Source: an uncultured Muribaculaceae bacterium | Lineage (GTDB): Bacteria > Bacteroidota > Bacteroidia > Bacteroidales > Muribaculaceae | DNA length: 64,000 nucleotides | NCBI GenBank assembly: GCA_910577315.1 | Contig: CAJTME010000013.1 | Span: 1 to 64,000, forward strand | Reading direction: 5' to 3' | In this document: one piece after another, positions 36,401 through 44,454 of the stretch | Layout of the letters: every line of letters starts with the position of its first letter | How positions within the stretch are numbered: the first letter of the stretch is position 1 | The notes under the pieces: generated by a model | Database searches by the model: none | What the model was told of the DNA's origin: nothing | The model's input: the letters and a program-made list of their open reading frames with translations, nothing else | Position numbers and translations under genes: made by a program

Positions 36401-36889
36401 CTCGGCAAGCAGATGAAAGCCGCTGCAAAGGCGATTTCCGAACTTTCGCAGGCCGACATCGCGGCTCTTGAACGCGACGGATTCATTGAACTCTCGCTTG
36501 ACGGAGAGGCCAGCCGCATCGAAGTTGCCGATGTTGAAATCATATCGGAAGATATTCCCGGCTGGCTCGTGGCCAACGACGGTGCCCTTACTGTCGCCCT
36601 CGACGTGTCGATTACCGACGAACTTCGCCGTGAAGGCATCGCCCGCGACATCATCAACCGCGTGCAGAACATCCGCAAGGACCGCGACTATGACATCACC
36701 GACCGTATTACCCTCACCTTCGCTCCCGACGGTGCGGTAGAGCAGGTTATTGCCGACTTCGGCGAATATATCGCCTCGCAGGTGCTTGCCGACGCTATTG
36801 CGGTCGCTCCCGTCGCCGATGATGCTGCCGGTGTCGAACTGCTCGACATTGACGAGCTGAAAGTGAAAGTGCTCATTACCCAAAACTGA
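33455..36889 (+). CDS. ileS: Isoleucyl-tRNA synthetase
   Basis: The 1144-aa class I synthetase has the HIGH-type motif (GIHHVMARTIKD) near residue 55, an editing CP1 domain (TTTPWTLPSNTALCVGP), the KMSKR motif (NKMSKRLGN) and an anticodon-binding region. The extended C-terminal part (beyond residue 900) is typical of the Bacteroidota/eukaryotic-like clade of IleRS, which is often less sensitive to mupirocin; that property is inferred from clade only. It is followed 7 nt later by the DksA-like gene. Confidence 0.97.
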   Translation: MKKFPEYTGLNLPKINEEMLAAWNAEHLFEKSMEVREGAPSFVFFEGPPSANGMPGIHHVMARTIKDIFCRYKTMKGFQVKRKAGWDTHGLPVELGVEKRLGITKEDIGHKISVDEYNDACRREVMKFTREWETLTNNMGYWVDLTEPYITYDNRYIESVWWLLAQLYGKGYLYKGYTIQPYSPAAGTGLSSHELNQPGCYRDVKDTTCIAQFEITDPKSDMTGWGTPAFIAWTTTPWTLPSNTALCVGPGIKYCVVRTYNKYNGQPITVIVAEALLDSVFNPKAKELSLSDYKPGDKLVPYEVVGSYMGSELVGMHYRQLIPWMNPGEGAFRVIPGDYVTTDDGTGIVHIAGTFGADDLKVSKEAGVPPMELINKAGKIVPMVDLRGRFYMLDELDGEFVKNRVDVEAYKQWEGKFVKNAYDPAKAEGDMTTDVEICLMLKEQGKLFTSEKHTHNYPHCWRTDKPVLYYPLDSWFIRTTAARERLMELNETIKWKPAATGSGRFGKWLENLQDWNLSRSRYWGTPLPIWRTEDASEELIIDSVQTLWNEIEKSVAAGVMASNPLKDKGFVPGDYSKENYEKIDLHRPYVDDIVLVSPSGRPMKRELDLIDVWFDSGSMPYAQIHYPFENKDAFDNGEVYPADFIAEGVDQTRGWFFTLHAIAGMIFDRVSYKAVVSNGLVLDKDGNKMSKRLGNAVDPFQAISTYGSDPLRWYMIANSSPWDDLKYDPAGVTEVGRKLFSTLYNTYSFFALYANVDGFTGSEPQVPVAERPEIDRWILSLLNSLILTVDEALADYEPTKAARAINDFVLNNLSNWYVRLNRKRFWGGGLTSDKLAAYQTLYTCLLTLARLIAPVAPFYADRLYRDLTYSEGAPAATQSVHLDLFPQGDASLIDPVLERRMEITQRLTSMVLSLRRKVNIKVRQPLATLMIPVADDASRELIESIASLLLTETNVKNLKIVNNEDGVLVKRVKPDFKKLGKKLGKQMKAAAKAISELSQADIAALERDGFIELSLDGEASRIEVADVEIISEDIPGWLVANDGALTVALDVSITDELRREGIARDIINRVQNIRKDRDYDITDRITLTFAPDGAVEQVIADFGEYIASQVLADAIAVAPVADDAAGVELLDIDELKVKVLITQN

Positions 36890-36896
36890 ATAATCC

Positions 36897-37274
36897 ATGA
36901 CTGAAAAGACCCGCTATTCCGATGAAGAGCTTGAGGAATTCCGCCAGCTCATTTTGGAAAAGCTCGAAAAAGCCGAGCGCGAGTATGAGAACCTCTGCAA
37001 CTCGTTGCGCAATACCGACGGCAACGGCACCGCCGATACTTCTCCCACTTTCAAGGCTCTTGAAGAAGGAGCCTACACCCTGGGAAAAGAGGAGTCGGCC
37101 CGTCTGGCCGAACGCCAGAGGGTATTCATCAACCATCTCCGCGCCGCGCTTGTCCGCATCGACAACAAGACATACGGTGTGTGCCGCGCTACCGGCAAAC
37201 TTATTCCAAAGGAGCGTCTCAGGGCTGTTCCCCATGCCACGCTCTCTATCGAAGGTAAGGAACAGAAACACTGA
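36897..37274 (+). CDS. TraR/DksA-family protein lacking the zinc cysteines
   Basis: The 125-aa protein has the DksA architecture: a long helical hairpin (about 8-95) then a C-terminal finger (IDNKTYGVCRATGKLIPKER). A true DksA finger has four cysteines; only one is left here (GVC). Bacteroidota commonly carry this degenerate form. It may bind in the RNA polymerase secondary channel, but the acidic tip pattern cannot be verified by eye. It lies between ileS (7 nt before) and lspA (1-base overlap), so is part of the ileS-lspA unit. Confidence 0.9.
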   Translation: MTEKTRYSDEELEEFRQLILEKLEKAEREYENLCNSLRNTDGNGTADTSPTFKALEEGAYTLGKEESARLAERQRVFINHLRAALVRIDNKTYGVCRATGKLIPKERLRAVPHATLSIEGKEQKH

Positions 37275-37906
37275 TGGCTGATAACAGACTGATGACCAAC
37301 GGCCGCCTGGCGATTCTTATCGCCGCGGCCGTAATTTTGGTTGACCAGATTGTGAAAATCTGGGTCAAGACCCACTTCTATCTTGGCGAGAGCGTGCAGA
37401 TACTGCCGTTTTTCGAACTGCGTTTCGTTCAGAACAACGGCATGGCTTTCGGCATGGAATTCGGCAGCAAACTGCTCCTTACGCTTTTCCGTATCATCGT
37501 TGTGGGGATTTTGGTATGGTATATTGTCGGATTGTGCCGCCGTCCCGGCACATCGCGTGGCTATCTCGTGACGCTGTCGCTGATAGCCGCAGGCGCCGGC
37601 GGTAACATAATCGACTGTCTGTTCTATGGCGAGATATTCAACAACCCATGGCCGCCCATGGTGGCGCAGTTCGTCCCTTGGGGCACAGGTTATGCCGGAC
37701 TTTTCCACGGACTTGTGGTTGACATGCTTTATTTTCCGCTATTCTCATTCGTGTGGCCGGAATGGCTGCCGTTTGTCGGCGGAACGGTATTCTCGTTCTT
37801 TGATCCGGTTTTCAATATCGCCGACTCCGCAATCACGGTGGGCATATTGCTGCTGATATTTTTCTATTCAAAGCACCTGCCTTTCGGACAGAAAACCGAC
37901 AAATGA
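37274..37906 (+). CDS. lspA: Lipoprotein signal peptidase
   Basis: The 210-aa protein has four membrane helices and the paired aspartates of signal peptidase II: FVQNNGMAFGM, GAGGNIIDCLFYGE and, later, FDPVFNIADSAITVG. It cleaves prolipoproteins after lipid attachment, which fits the many lipoproteins of this organism, including SusD and the next gene's product. It is longer than the E. coli enzyme because of an insert in the periplasmic loop (about residues 115-160), common in Bacteroidota. Confidence 0.96.
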   Translation: MADNRLMTNGRLAILIAAAVILVDQIVKIWVKTHFYLGESVQILPFFELRFVQNNGMAFGMEFGSKLLLTLFRIIVVGILVWYIVGLCRRPGTSRGYLVTLSLIAAGAGGNIIDCLFYGEIFNNPWPPMVAQFVPWGTGYAGLFHGLVVDMLYFPLFSFVWPEWLPFVGGTVFSFFDPVFNIADSAITVGILLLIFFYSKHLPFGQKTDK

Positions 37907-38724
37907 AAAAGACACCAGTCATAGCGTTCGCGGGATTGCTGCTGGTTGCGGCCTGCAACCGTGTGCCCGAGCATGTCATACAGCCCGAGCCTATGGCGCG
38001 GCTGATGGCCGATGTCCGCGTTGCAGATGCCGTTGTGTCCGTCAATTCGCGCAAATATACCACCGAGCAGTCAAAACTCGCGCTGAAAAAAGCTGTTTTC
38101 GAGCGTCACGGCGTAACGGAAGAACAATTCGACACATCGTTGATTTGGTATGGACACAACATCGCCCGTTATCAGGAAGTGACAGATCGCTCCATTGAAA
38201 TTCTGGAACTGCGTCAGCGCGAACTCAGCGCGCGGGCAGCCGGCGAGGCCGCTATGTCTGTATCGGGTGACTCGGTTGATATATGGACTGCGCCCCAATA
38301 TGCCGTCATCACGCGCCGTTCGCCTTCTGAATACCTTGCGTTCAGCTATGATACAGACCCCAACTGGGAGCGCGGCGACATATATACTTTCCGTGCGCGG
38401 CTGTTGACTACGGCCGCCAGTGCGAGCTGGAACCTCACGGCCGAATATTCCGATGGCGCGGTATCGACCCTCACCACCGATCTGTCGACCTCCAATCCAG
38501 CCAAGCAGGAAATCTCCCTTTATACCGATTCAACGCGCACGGCTGTCCGTGTATCGGGCTGGCTCAGGGTAGCGCCTGACGGACATCGTCCGGCCATTGT
38601 CGATTCGGTAAGTGTCGTGCGGCGTCGCAATGACGCCGTCCCCACGGGTCACCGCCGTTATCTCCAGCGCCTTATTAATCCAGCAAAAAACCGGCAGAAT
38701 GTCGATACCGTTGCCACCCGCTAA
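37903..38724 (+). CDS. DUF4296 lipoprotein
   Basis: The 273-aa protein has a lipoprotein signal (LLLVAACN, cysteine about residue 19) and the DUF4296 region (residues about 25-110: PMARLMADVRVADAV, FERHGVTEEQFDTSLIWYG). A beta-rich C-terminal half follows. DUF4296 genes regularly follow lspA in Bacteroidota; function is unknown, possibly envelope-related. Its ATG overlaps the lspA stop (ATGA). Confidence 0.88.
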   Translation: MKKTPVIAFAGLLLVAACNRVPEHVIQPEPMARLMADVRVADAVVSVNSRKYTTEQSKLALKKAVFERHGVTEEQFDTSLIWYGHNIARYQEVTDRSIEILELRQRELSARAAGEAAMSVSGDSVDIWTAPQYAVITRRSPSEYLAFSYDTDPNWERGDIYTFRARLLTTAASASWNLTAEYSDGAVSTLTTDLSTSNPAKQEISLYTDSTRTAVRVSGWLRVAPDGHRPAIVDSVSVVRRRNDAVPTGHRRYLQRLINPAKNRQNVDTVATR

Positions 38725-38899
38725 GCGTTATCTGGCCCGCCGCGTGATTGTGGACGGTCAGGTTAAAGGACTTTCACTTGTCGAGCTTGACGGCGACCGG
38801 ATAGTCGTCACCCCTTTTGCAGGAGAGACCCACTCGACGGTCTTGGTCGACGGAACTCTGATTGTCGATTCTCAGACAGGACGGGTTTATATGGAGTGA
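38699..38899 (+). CDS. Small hypothetical protein, last gene of the lspA unit
   Basis: The 66-aa product (MSIPLPPAKRYLARRVIVDG...) overlaps the end of the DUF4296 gene by 26 nt in another frame, so it is probably translationally coupled. Its pattern (alternating hydrophobic residues, VDGQVKGLSLVELDGDRIVV, then GTLIVDSQTGRVY) suggests a small beta-sheet protein. I recognise no family. Upstream in-frame codons back to 38612 would overlap DUF4296 further and look less natural. Confidence 0.6.
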   Translation: MSIPLPPAKRYLARRVIVDGQVKGLSLVELDGDRIVVTPFAGETHSTVLVDGTLIVDSQTGRVYME

Positions 38900-38917
38900 A
38901 TGGCCTTTTTTCGTTTT

Positions 38918-38945
38918 TTTGTTCGGAATATTTTTCGTAAGTTTG
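38918..38945 (+). promoter_or_regulatory. Promoter for the M3 peptidase gene
   Basis: TTTG (38918-38921), 16 nt, TAAGTTTG (38938-38945). Spacing is shorter than usual; the -7 box is good. Leader about 22 nt. Confidence 0.55.
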
Positions 38946-38973
38946 CAAAATCTACCGAACTAACCCATTATCT

Positions 38974-41103
38974 ATGAATAAAAAAATTGTAATCCTATGT
39001 GCCGCGGCCGTAGTCGGACTGGCTGGGCTCGGCATCGCAAAATCAATGGACAATTCGCGTCAGAACCCATTCCTTCAACCGTACACCACTCCCTACGAGA
39101 TTCCGCCTTTCGACAAGGTTGAGTACGGCGACTACCTCCCCGCGCTTGAAGCCGGCATCGCCGAGCAGAAGGCCGGTATCGAAGCCATCTGCGCAAACGC
39201 CGACACCCCGACCTTCGAGAATACGATCGGAGCCTTCGAGGATGCAGCCAACACCCTCAACAAGGTGGTGCTCGTGTTCGGTGCGCTTTCCGAGTCAAAT
39301 TCTTCGCCCGAGATGGAATCTATCTCCGAGGAATTTTTCCCCAAGCTCTCCCAGTCTCAGGACGAGATAATGATGAACGATAAGCTCTTCGAGCGTTTCA
39401 AGTATCTCTACGACCACCGCAACGACCTCGGCCTCGCTCCCGACCAGGTGCGTGCAGTTGAAACTTACTACAAGAATTTCGTGCGCGCCGGCGCCCTCCT
39501 CAATGCCGACCAGAAGAAGGAATTGCAGGCCATCAACACCGAGCTCGCCAACCTCTACCTCCAGTTCAACAAGAATCTTCTCAACGCCACCAACAGCTTT
39601 GCCATCGTTGTAGACAATCCCGAACGCCTTTCGGGTCTTCCCGCCAATGTTGTCGCTGTTGCTGCCGAAGAGGCTGCCAACCGCAATCTCGGCGAAGGCA
39701 AATGGGTGTTCACCCTCCATGCGCCCTGCCGTCTGCCGGTGCTTCAGTATGCCAACGACCGAGCCCTGCGTGAAGAAATGTATAAAGGCTATACCACCCA
39801 GGCAACTACCGAGCCCTACAACAACCTTCCCGTCATCAACAAGATTCTTCAGGCCCGCTCCAAAAAAGCCCGTCTGCTCGGTTTCGACAACTTCGGCTCT
39901 TACATGACCGACAAGGTTATGGCCAAGACCGTCAAGAATGCTGAGGACCTCCTGTCGCAAATCTGGGCCCCCGCCGTCAGCCGCGTTAAGGAAGAAGTGG
40001 CCGATATGCAGGCCCTCGCCGACCGTGAAGGCGCCGACATCACCATCGAACCCTGGGACTACTACTATTATTCTGAAAAAGTACGTGCCGACCGCTATGA
40101 CCTCGACGAGAACGAAGTGCGTGCTTATTTTGCAGTAGATTCTGTCCGCAATGGTATTTTCAACATGGCCGGCCGTCTCTATGGCGTGAAATTCACTGAA
40201 ATGCCCGACGCTCCCAAATACTTTGACGAGGTGACCGTTTACGATGTTACCGACGCTGCCACAGGCGAACATATCGCAGTATTCATGACCGACTACTTCA
40301 CCCGTTCGTCCAAACGTCAGGGCGCATGGATGAGCGAGTTCAAGGGCTCGTGGACCGAAGCCGACGGAACATCGTCGCGTCCTGTAATTTTCAATGTGGG
40401 TAACTTCACCCGCCCGACTGCCGACATGCCCTCGCTTCTCAGCATCGACGAGGTTGAAACCATGTTCCATGAATTTGGCCACGGTCTCCACGGCATGCTG
40501 TCCCGCGCTCGTCTCAAAAGCCAGGCCGGCACGAACGTAGACCGCGACTTTGTCGAACTCCCCTCGCAGATTCACGAACATTGGGCTTTTGAACCCGAAT
40601 TGCTGCGCACATACGCCCGCCACTACAAGACCGGCGAAGTTATCCCCGACGATCTCATCCAGAAGCTTGACGCCGCTTCAAAATACGGCAACGGTTTCTC
40701 CACCGCCGAACTCTGCGGCGCAGCCCTTCTTGACCTGCAATACGGCAAACTCAATCCCGAAGGCGACATCGACATTCTCGCGTTCGAGAAGCAGGTGGCC
40801 GACAGCCTCGGCATGCCCAAGGAACTGACTTTCCGCTACCGTTCGCCCTACTTCAAGCATGTCTTCGGCAGCGATGAATATGCTTCGGGCTATTATACCT
40901 ATCTTTGGGCAGAGGTGCTCGACACTGATGGTTTCGAGCTCTTCAAGGAAAAGGGCATCTTCGATCCCGAAACAGCCGCTTCGTTCAAGAAGAACGTTCT
41001 TGAAGCCGGCGGTTCGGAAGATCCCATGACTCTCTACATCCGCTTCCGTGGCCACGCTCCCTCGGTCGACGCACTTCTGCGCCACCGCGGCTTGGCTGAA
41101 TAA
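38974..41103 (+). CDS. M3-family metallopeptidase, peptidyl-dipeptidase Dcp type
   Basis: The 709-aa protein has a signal peptide or N-terminal anchor (about 1-22) and the M3 zinc motif MFHEFGHGLHGM. A downstream glutamate region matches the family (RDFVELPSQIHEHWAFEPELL), and near the end YTYLWAEVLDTDGFE is the usual M3 C-terminal signature. Such enzymes remove dipeptides from peptide C-termini; the signal places this one in the periplasm. Length is typical of the Dcp group. A strong terminator follows. Confidence 0.95.
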   Translation: MNKKIVILCAAAVVGLAGLGIAKSMDNSRQNPFLQPYTTPYEIPPFDKVEYGDYLPALEAGIAEQKAGIEAICANADTPTFENTIGAFEDAANTLNKVVLVFGALSESNSSPEMESISEEFFPKLSQSQDEIMMNDKLFERFKYLYDHRNDLGLAPDQVRAVETYYKNFVRAGALLNADQKKELQAINTELANLYLQFNKNLLNATNSFAIVVDNPERLSGLPANVVAVAAEEAANRNLGEGKWVFTLHAPCRLPVLQYANDRALREEMYKGYTTQATTEPYNNLPVINKILQARSKKARLLGFDNFGSYMTDKVMAKTVKNAEDLLSQIWAPAVSRVKEEVADMQALADREGADITIEPWDYYYYSEKVRADRYDLDENEVRAYFAVDSVRNGIFNMAGRLYGVKFTEMPDAPKYFDEVTVYDVTDAATGEHIAVFMTDYFTRSSKRQGAWMSEFKGSWTEADGTSSRPVIFNVGNFTRPTADMPSLLSIDEVETMFHEFGHGLHGMLSRARLKSQAGTNVDRDFVELPSQIHEHWAFEPELLRTYARHYKTGEVIPDDLIQKLDAASKYGNGFSTAELCGAALLDLQYGKLNPEGDIDILAFEKQVADSLGMPKELTFRYRSPYFKHVFGSDEYASGYYTYLWAEVLDTDGFELFKEKGIFDPETAASFKKNVLEAGGSEDPMTLYIRFRGHAPSVDALLRHRGLAE

Positions 41104-41127
41104 GCGAATATAAAAAGTATAAAATAG

Positions 41128-41166
41128 ACATCCCCGCGAGCTTTTCCTCGCGGGGATGTTGTTTTT
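41128..41166 (+). terminator. Intrinsic terminator after the M3 peptidase gene
   Basis: ACATCCCCGCGAG and CTCGCGGGGATGT form a perfect 13-bp stem with a 6-nt loop, followed by TGTTTTT. Confidence 0.88.
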
Positions 41167-41188
41167 ACGTGGCGATGTGTTAAAGATT

Positions 41189-42622
41189 TTATAAGCCGGT
41201 AACGTTGTGAGTGATGATGGCGGGTGCTGGCGCGTTGATTGTGACGTCACTCAATTTTAAGCCATCTGCATTGCGGGCCTCCATTCCTGAATCGGCCGTG
41301 AATACCGAATTGGATATAGAGATGTTGCGCACCGGCATTTCTGGCAGACCGTTTATCCAGACAGCACGCGCAGCTCCGACGCATGCGACCGCGTTTATTG
41401 TGACGCCGTCAATGACCGGAGTTTCTTCCGAAACTTCCACGGCGGCTTCCTCCGCGCCCTTTCGGCCATAGTACATGTCGATTGTGATGGCGTCACCGAT
41501 TATGTCGCTCATCATTATGCCGGAGATGTCGATGCCTGTGATGAGGCCTCCGCGTCCGCGTGTTGACTTGAATTTTATTCCGGCGTCAGTTCCCTCGAAA
41601 ACGCAGTCGCGCACCTTGACGTCGCGGATGCCGCCAGACATTTCCGAACCGATTACGAAGCCGCCATGGCCGCGGTAGACCTTGCAGTTCTCGATGAGCA
41701 CATTCTCGGTGGGAACGCCCCGCTCGCGTCCTTCGCGGTCGCGTCCTGATTTGAGGCAGATGGCGTCGTCGCCGACATCAAAGGTGCAGCCCGACACATG
41801 GACGTTACGGCACGATTCGATATCAAGTCCGTCACCATTCTGCGCCCATGACGGATTGCGCGCGGTCACTCCGCGCACCGTGACGTCGGTGCATAGCAGT
41901 GGCCTGACATTCCATCGCGGTGAGTTCTCGAATGTGACGCCTTCCAGCAACACGCGCTCGCATCTCACAGGCAACACCATCACCGGGCGTAGGAAGTCGT
42001 GCAGCTCGGCCCACAGCGAATCGTTGTCGTGGCCGAACAGGGAGCCGTCGTCGCGGCGTGCGTAAAAGCTGCGGATGGATTCTGATGGATACCAAGTTTT
42101 ACCGTCGGCGTCTACGACCCCGTTACGGCATAGCTTTTTCCATTGTTCGTCGGTCAATTTGGCCTTTTTCACGGGGCGCCATGCCTCGCCGCGGCCGTTG
42201 AACGTCCCGTGCCCCGTTATTGCGATGTCGTGCTTGTCAAAGGCGCTGATTGGCGATACGCACTCGCGCGCTGCATTGCCTTTTACGTCCCACTTGAAAA
42301 GCGGATAATCGTTGCGGTTGTCGGAAAACAGGACGAGCGAGCCGTGGTCGAGATGAAGGTCCACGTGGCTTTCAAGCGCTATGGGGCCCGTGAGCCATAT
42401 TCCCGCCGGTACCGTGAGGTGGCCGCCACCCCGCTGTTTGAGATGGCTCATGGCCTGGCGGAAGGCTTCGGAATTGTCGTGGTGTCCGTCGCCGATGGCT
42501 CCAAAATCGGTCAGGGCAATAGTATAGTCTGGGATGGAAGGCTCGGCCACTTCGATGGCCGACACCTGCATCAGGTCAAGGGTGGCAATCATAGCGACGG
42601 CCACCAGTTTTTTCAAGGTCAT
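41189..42622 (-). CDS. Secreted GH28-family glycoside hydrolase (polygalacturonase-like)
   Basis: The 477-aa protein has a signal peptide (about 1-22) and the pectate-lyase-like start of GH28 (DFGAIGDGHHDNSEAF). The right-handed beta-helix carries the catalytic motifs in family order: NGDGLDIES (for NTDG), GDDAICLKSGRD (the DD pair), GHGGFVIGSEMSGG (HG) and IKFKSTRGRGG (RIK-like). It hydrolyses galacturonan or a related pectin chain in the periplasm or outside. No other pectin gene is adjacent, so it stands outside a polysaccharide utilization locus. It follows the Hsp15 gene by 29 nt on the same strand. Confidence 0.92.
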   Translation of the reverse strand: MTLKKLVAVAMIATLDLMQVSAIEVAEPSIPDYTIALTDFGAIGDGHHDNSEAFRQAMSHLKQRGGGHLTVPAGIWLTGPIALESHVDLHLDHGSLVLFSDNRNDYPLFKWDVKGNAARECVSPISAFDKHDIAITGHGTFNGRGEAWRPVKKAKLTDEQWKKLCRNGVVDADGKTWYPSESIRSFYARRDDGSLFGHDNDSLWAELHDFLRPVMVLPVRCERVLLEGVTFENSPRWNVRPLLCTDVTVRGVTARNPSWAQNGDGLDIESCRNVHVSGCTFDVGDDAICLKSGRDREGRERGVPTENVLIENCKVYRGHGGFVIGSEMSGGIRDVKVRDCVFEGTDAGIKFKSTRGRGGLITGIDISGIMMSDIIGDAITIDMYYGRKGAEEAAVEVSEETPVIDGVTINAVACVGAARAVWINGLPEMPVRNISISNSVFTADSGMEARNADGLKLSDVTINAPAPAIITHNVTGL

Positions 42623-42651
42623 TATTTTAAAGGATTATTCAGGTAAAGAAA

Positions 42652-43089
42652 CTATTCCTCGTCGCCGAGGTCGTCGAAGTCGAAATCCCAGCCGTCGTCG
42701 CTGGCATATGAGTCGGTGAAGCGGGCCAGTTCGCGCCCCTCGCGTTTTGTGGGGCGTCCGAGCCCCTTGCGCCGGTCGACGAATCCCGAGATTTTCACTA
42801 CGTCAAGCAGGTCGTACTGCGATTGCGGGGTGACGTTTTCGAGATATTCCGGAACCAGTTTGGCGCCGAGACGGTTTTCGGTCAGTGCTTTTACCATAAA
42901 GGAGTAGGTTACAGGAGGCTTGCGCACATGCACGGTGTCGCCCACCTTGACGGTGCGGGCCGGTTTCACCGGGTTTATATCCTCGTTTATGGTTATGCGG
43001 CCTTTTTTGCAGGCCTCGGTTGCGATGGTGCGGGTCTTGAAAATACGCATGGCCCACAGCCATTTGTCTATTCGTACTTCGCTTTTCAT
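42652..43089 (-). CDS. S4-domain RNA-binding protein, Hsp15 type
   Basis: The 145-aa protein begins with an S4 RNA-binding domain (VRIDKWLWAMRIFKTRTIATEACKKGRI) and continues with the Hsp15 pattern (VKVGDTVHVRKPPVTY). It ends with an acidic tail (FDFDDLGDEE). Hsp15 recognises 50S subunits carrying stalled nascent peptidyl-tRNA. That role fits its place in an overlapping unit with peptidyl-tRNA hydrolase and L25. Overlaps the glycosyltransferase gene by 4 nt. Confidence 0.92.
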   Translation of the reverse strand: MKSEVRIDKWLWAMRIFKTRTIATEACKKGRITINEDINPVKPARTVKVGDTVHVRKPPVTYSFMVKALTENRLGAKLVPEYLENVTPQSQYDLLDVVKISGFVDRRKGLGRPTKREGRELARFTDSYASDDGWDFDFDDLGDEE

Positions 43090-43883
43090 TTTTTCAGGTA
43101 TTGATCGATGCCTTTGTCAGTCCGTATATGTCCTGATGCGAGCCGTTGGTTCATGTAGCGGTAGGCTTCGGCGAGGTGTGGATTGGAACTTTCGCGGTGC
43201 CACAGGTGCCAGCACAATCCCATGCGGAACAATTTGAATGTACGTATTCCGGTGGCTTCCAACCGCATGCACAAATCTGTATCTTCCACTCCCCATCCAA
43301 CGAATTCCTCATCATAGCCGTTTACACGTAGGAAGTCATCACGCCAGAAGCTCATATTGCAGCCTATTGCATTTCCTTTAGTTCTATAACGGCATCCATA
43401 AAGGATTCCGAGTGGAGCGCATCTGAAATTCTTCATCCGGTCTTTCAGCACCTTTCGTGAGAAGAACGGTACTTTAAAGGATTTTCCTCCGGCACAGATT
43501 TCATCGGTTCCGTCGGGTGTAAGCCTCACCCTGGATCCTTTGATATAGAATCCTGGGACTGCCTTGCGTGAATGATCGGCCACGAAATGCCGGTCGAGCA
43601 TCACGTCGCCGTCAATCTGGATGATGTAGTCGCCTGTCGATGCCGCGATGCCTTTGTTGCGCGATGCTGCCAGCCGGAAACCTTCGTCGGGTTGCCATAC
43701 GTGGATGAGCGGAGCCGACATGCGTTTGCGCCAACGTTCAATCACGGCCGCCGTGTCAGGGCCAGAACCGTCATCGCACACCACGATTTCGTCCGGCATG
43801 CGGGTTTGACGCGAAACGCTGTCGAGCACTACGTTGAGGGCGTCAGGGCGATTGTAGGTCGAAATCAGAAGCGTTACCTTCAT
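43086..43883 (-). CDS. Family 2 glycosyltransferase
   Basis: The 265-aa protein has the GT-A start (VTLLISTYNRPDALNVVLDS), the nucleotide-sugar motif (VVCDDGSGPDTA), the metal-binding DxD equivalent (QIDGDVML) and a galactosyltransferase-like acceptor region (FVGWGVEDTDLCMRLEATG). It is soluble or peripheral. It is sandwiched between pth and the Hsp15 gene with 4-nt overlaps on both sides, an odd place for an envelope sugar enzyme. Sugar and acceptor unknown. Confidence 0.93.
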   Translation of the reverse strand: MKVTLLISTYNRPDALNVVLDSVSRQTRMPDEIVVCDDGSGPDTAAVIERWRKRMSAPLIHVWQPDEGFRLAASRNKGIAASTGDYIIQIDGDVMLDRHFVADHSRKAVPGFYIKGSRVRLTPDGTDEICAGGKSFKVPFFSRKVLKDRMKNFRCAPLGILYGCRYRTKGNAIGCNMSFWRDDFLRVNGYDEEFVGWGVEDTDLCMRLEATGIRTFKLFRMGLCWHLWHRESSNPHLAEAYRYMNQRLASGHIRTDKGIDQYLKK

Positions 43884-44443
43884 TTGTTATTGAATTTACA
43901 CATTGCTGACTGAGCCCCTGCAAGTACATATTCGCGTATGGCTTCGTCGGCCACCTTGATTCGTTCGGGCAGTTCGGTCTGTTGCTCGGGAGTGAAGCGG
44001 CCAAGCACGTAATCTATCTGACAGCCGCGAGGGAAATCGTTGCCGATGCCGAATTTGAGGCGGGCATAGCTTTCGGTGCCGAGCATCTGGGCTATGTTCT
44101 TGAGCCCGTTGTGCCCGGCATCGCTTCCGCGGGTCTTTATGCGGATGGCGCCGAAGGGCAGGGCGATGTCATCAACGATTACGAGGATGTTTTCGAGGGC
44201 TATGTTTTCTTTCTGCATCCAGTAGCGCACGGCATTGCCGCTGAGGTTCATGTAGGTCGAGGGCTTGAGCAGCACGAGCTGTTTGTTTTTCAACCTTGCA
44301 TGAGCCACATCGCCGTATCGCTCGGTGGAGAAAGAAATATTGGACGCTTCTGCAAAAGCGTCCAATACCATAAATCCTATATTGTGGCGGGTACCGGCAT
44401 ATTCGCTGCCTATGTTCCCAAGGCCTACAATAAGATATTTCAT
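43880..44443 (-). CDS. pth: Peptidyl-tRNA hydrolase
   Basis: The 187-aa protein has all Pth family marks: LIVGLGNIGSEYAGTRHNIG with the catalytic His, KPSTYMNLSG, VIVDDIALPFG, and RGSDAGHNGLKNI. It frees tRNA from peptidyl-tRNA dropped by ribosomes. Length is normal. It begins 11 nt after the rplY stop, forming the common rplY-pth pair. Confidence 0.97.
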   Translation of the reverse strand: MKYLIVGLGNIGSEYAGTRHNIGFMVLDAFAEASNISFSTERYGDVAHARLKNKQLVLLKPSTYMNLSGNAVRYWMQKENIALENILVIVDDIALPFGAIRIKTRGSDAGHNGLKNIAQMLGTESYARLKFGIGNDFPRGCQIDYVLGRFTPEQQTELPERIKVADEAIREYVLAGAQSAMCKFNNK

Positions 44444-44454
44444 TCAGTGCGGGA

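Noticed and set aside
39295..40623. Long open frame (442 codons) antisense to the M3 peptidase gene
   Set aside because: It mirrors codon bias of the real gene on the other strand and encodes no recognisable domain; the same happens opposite ileS (33428-34504 and 35609-36898), tig (30815-32008), purA and lon.
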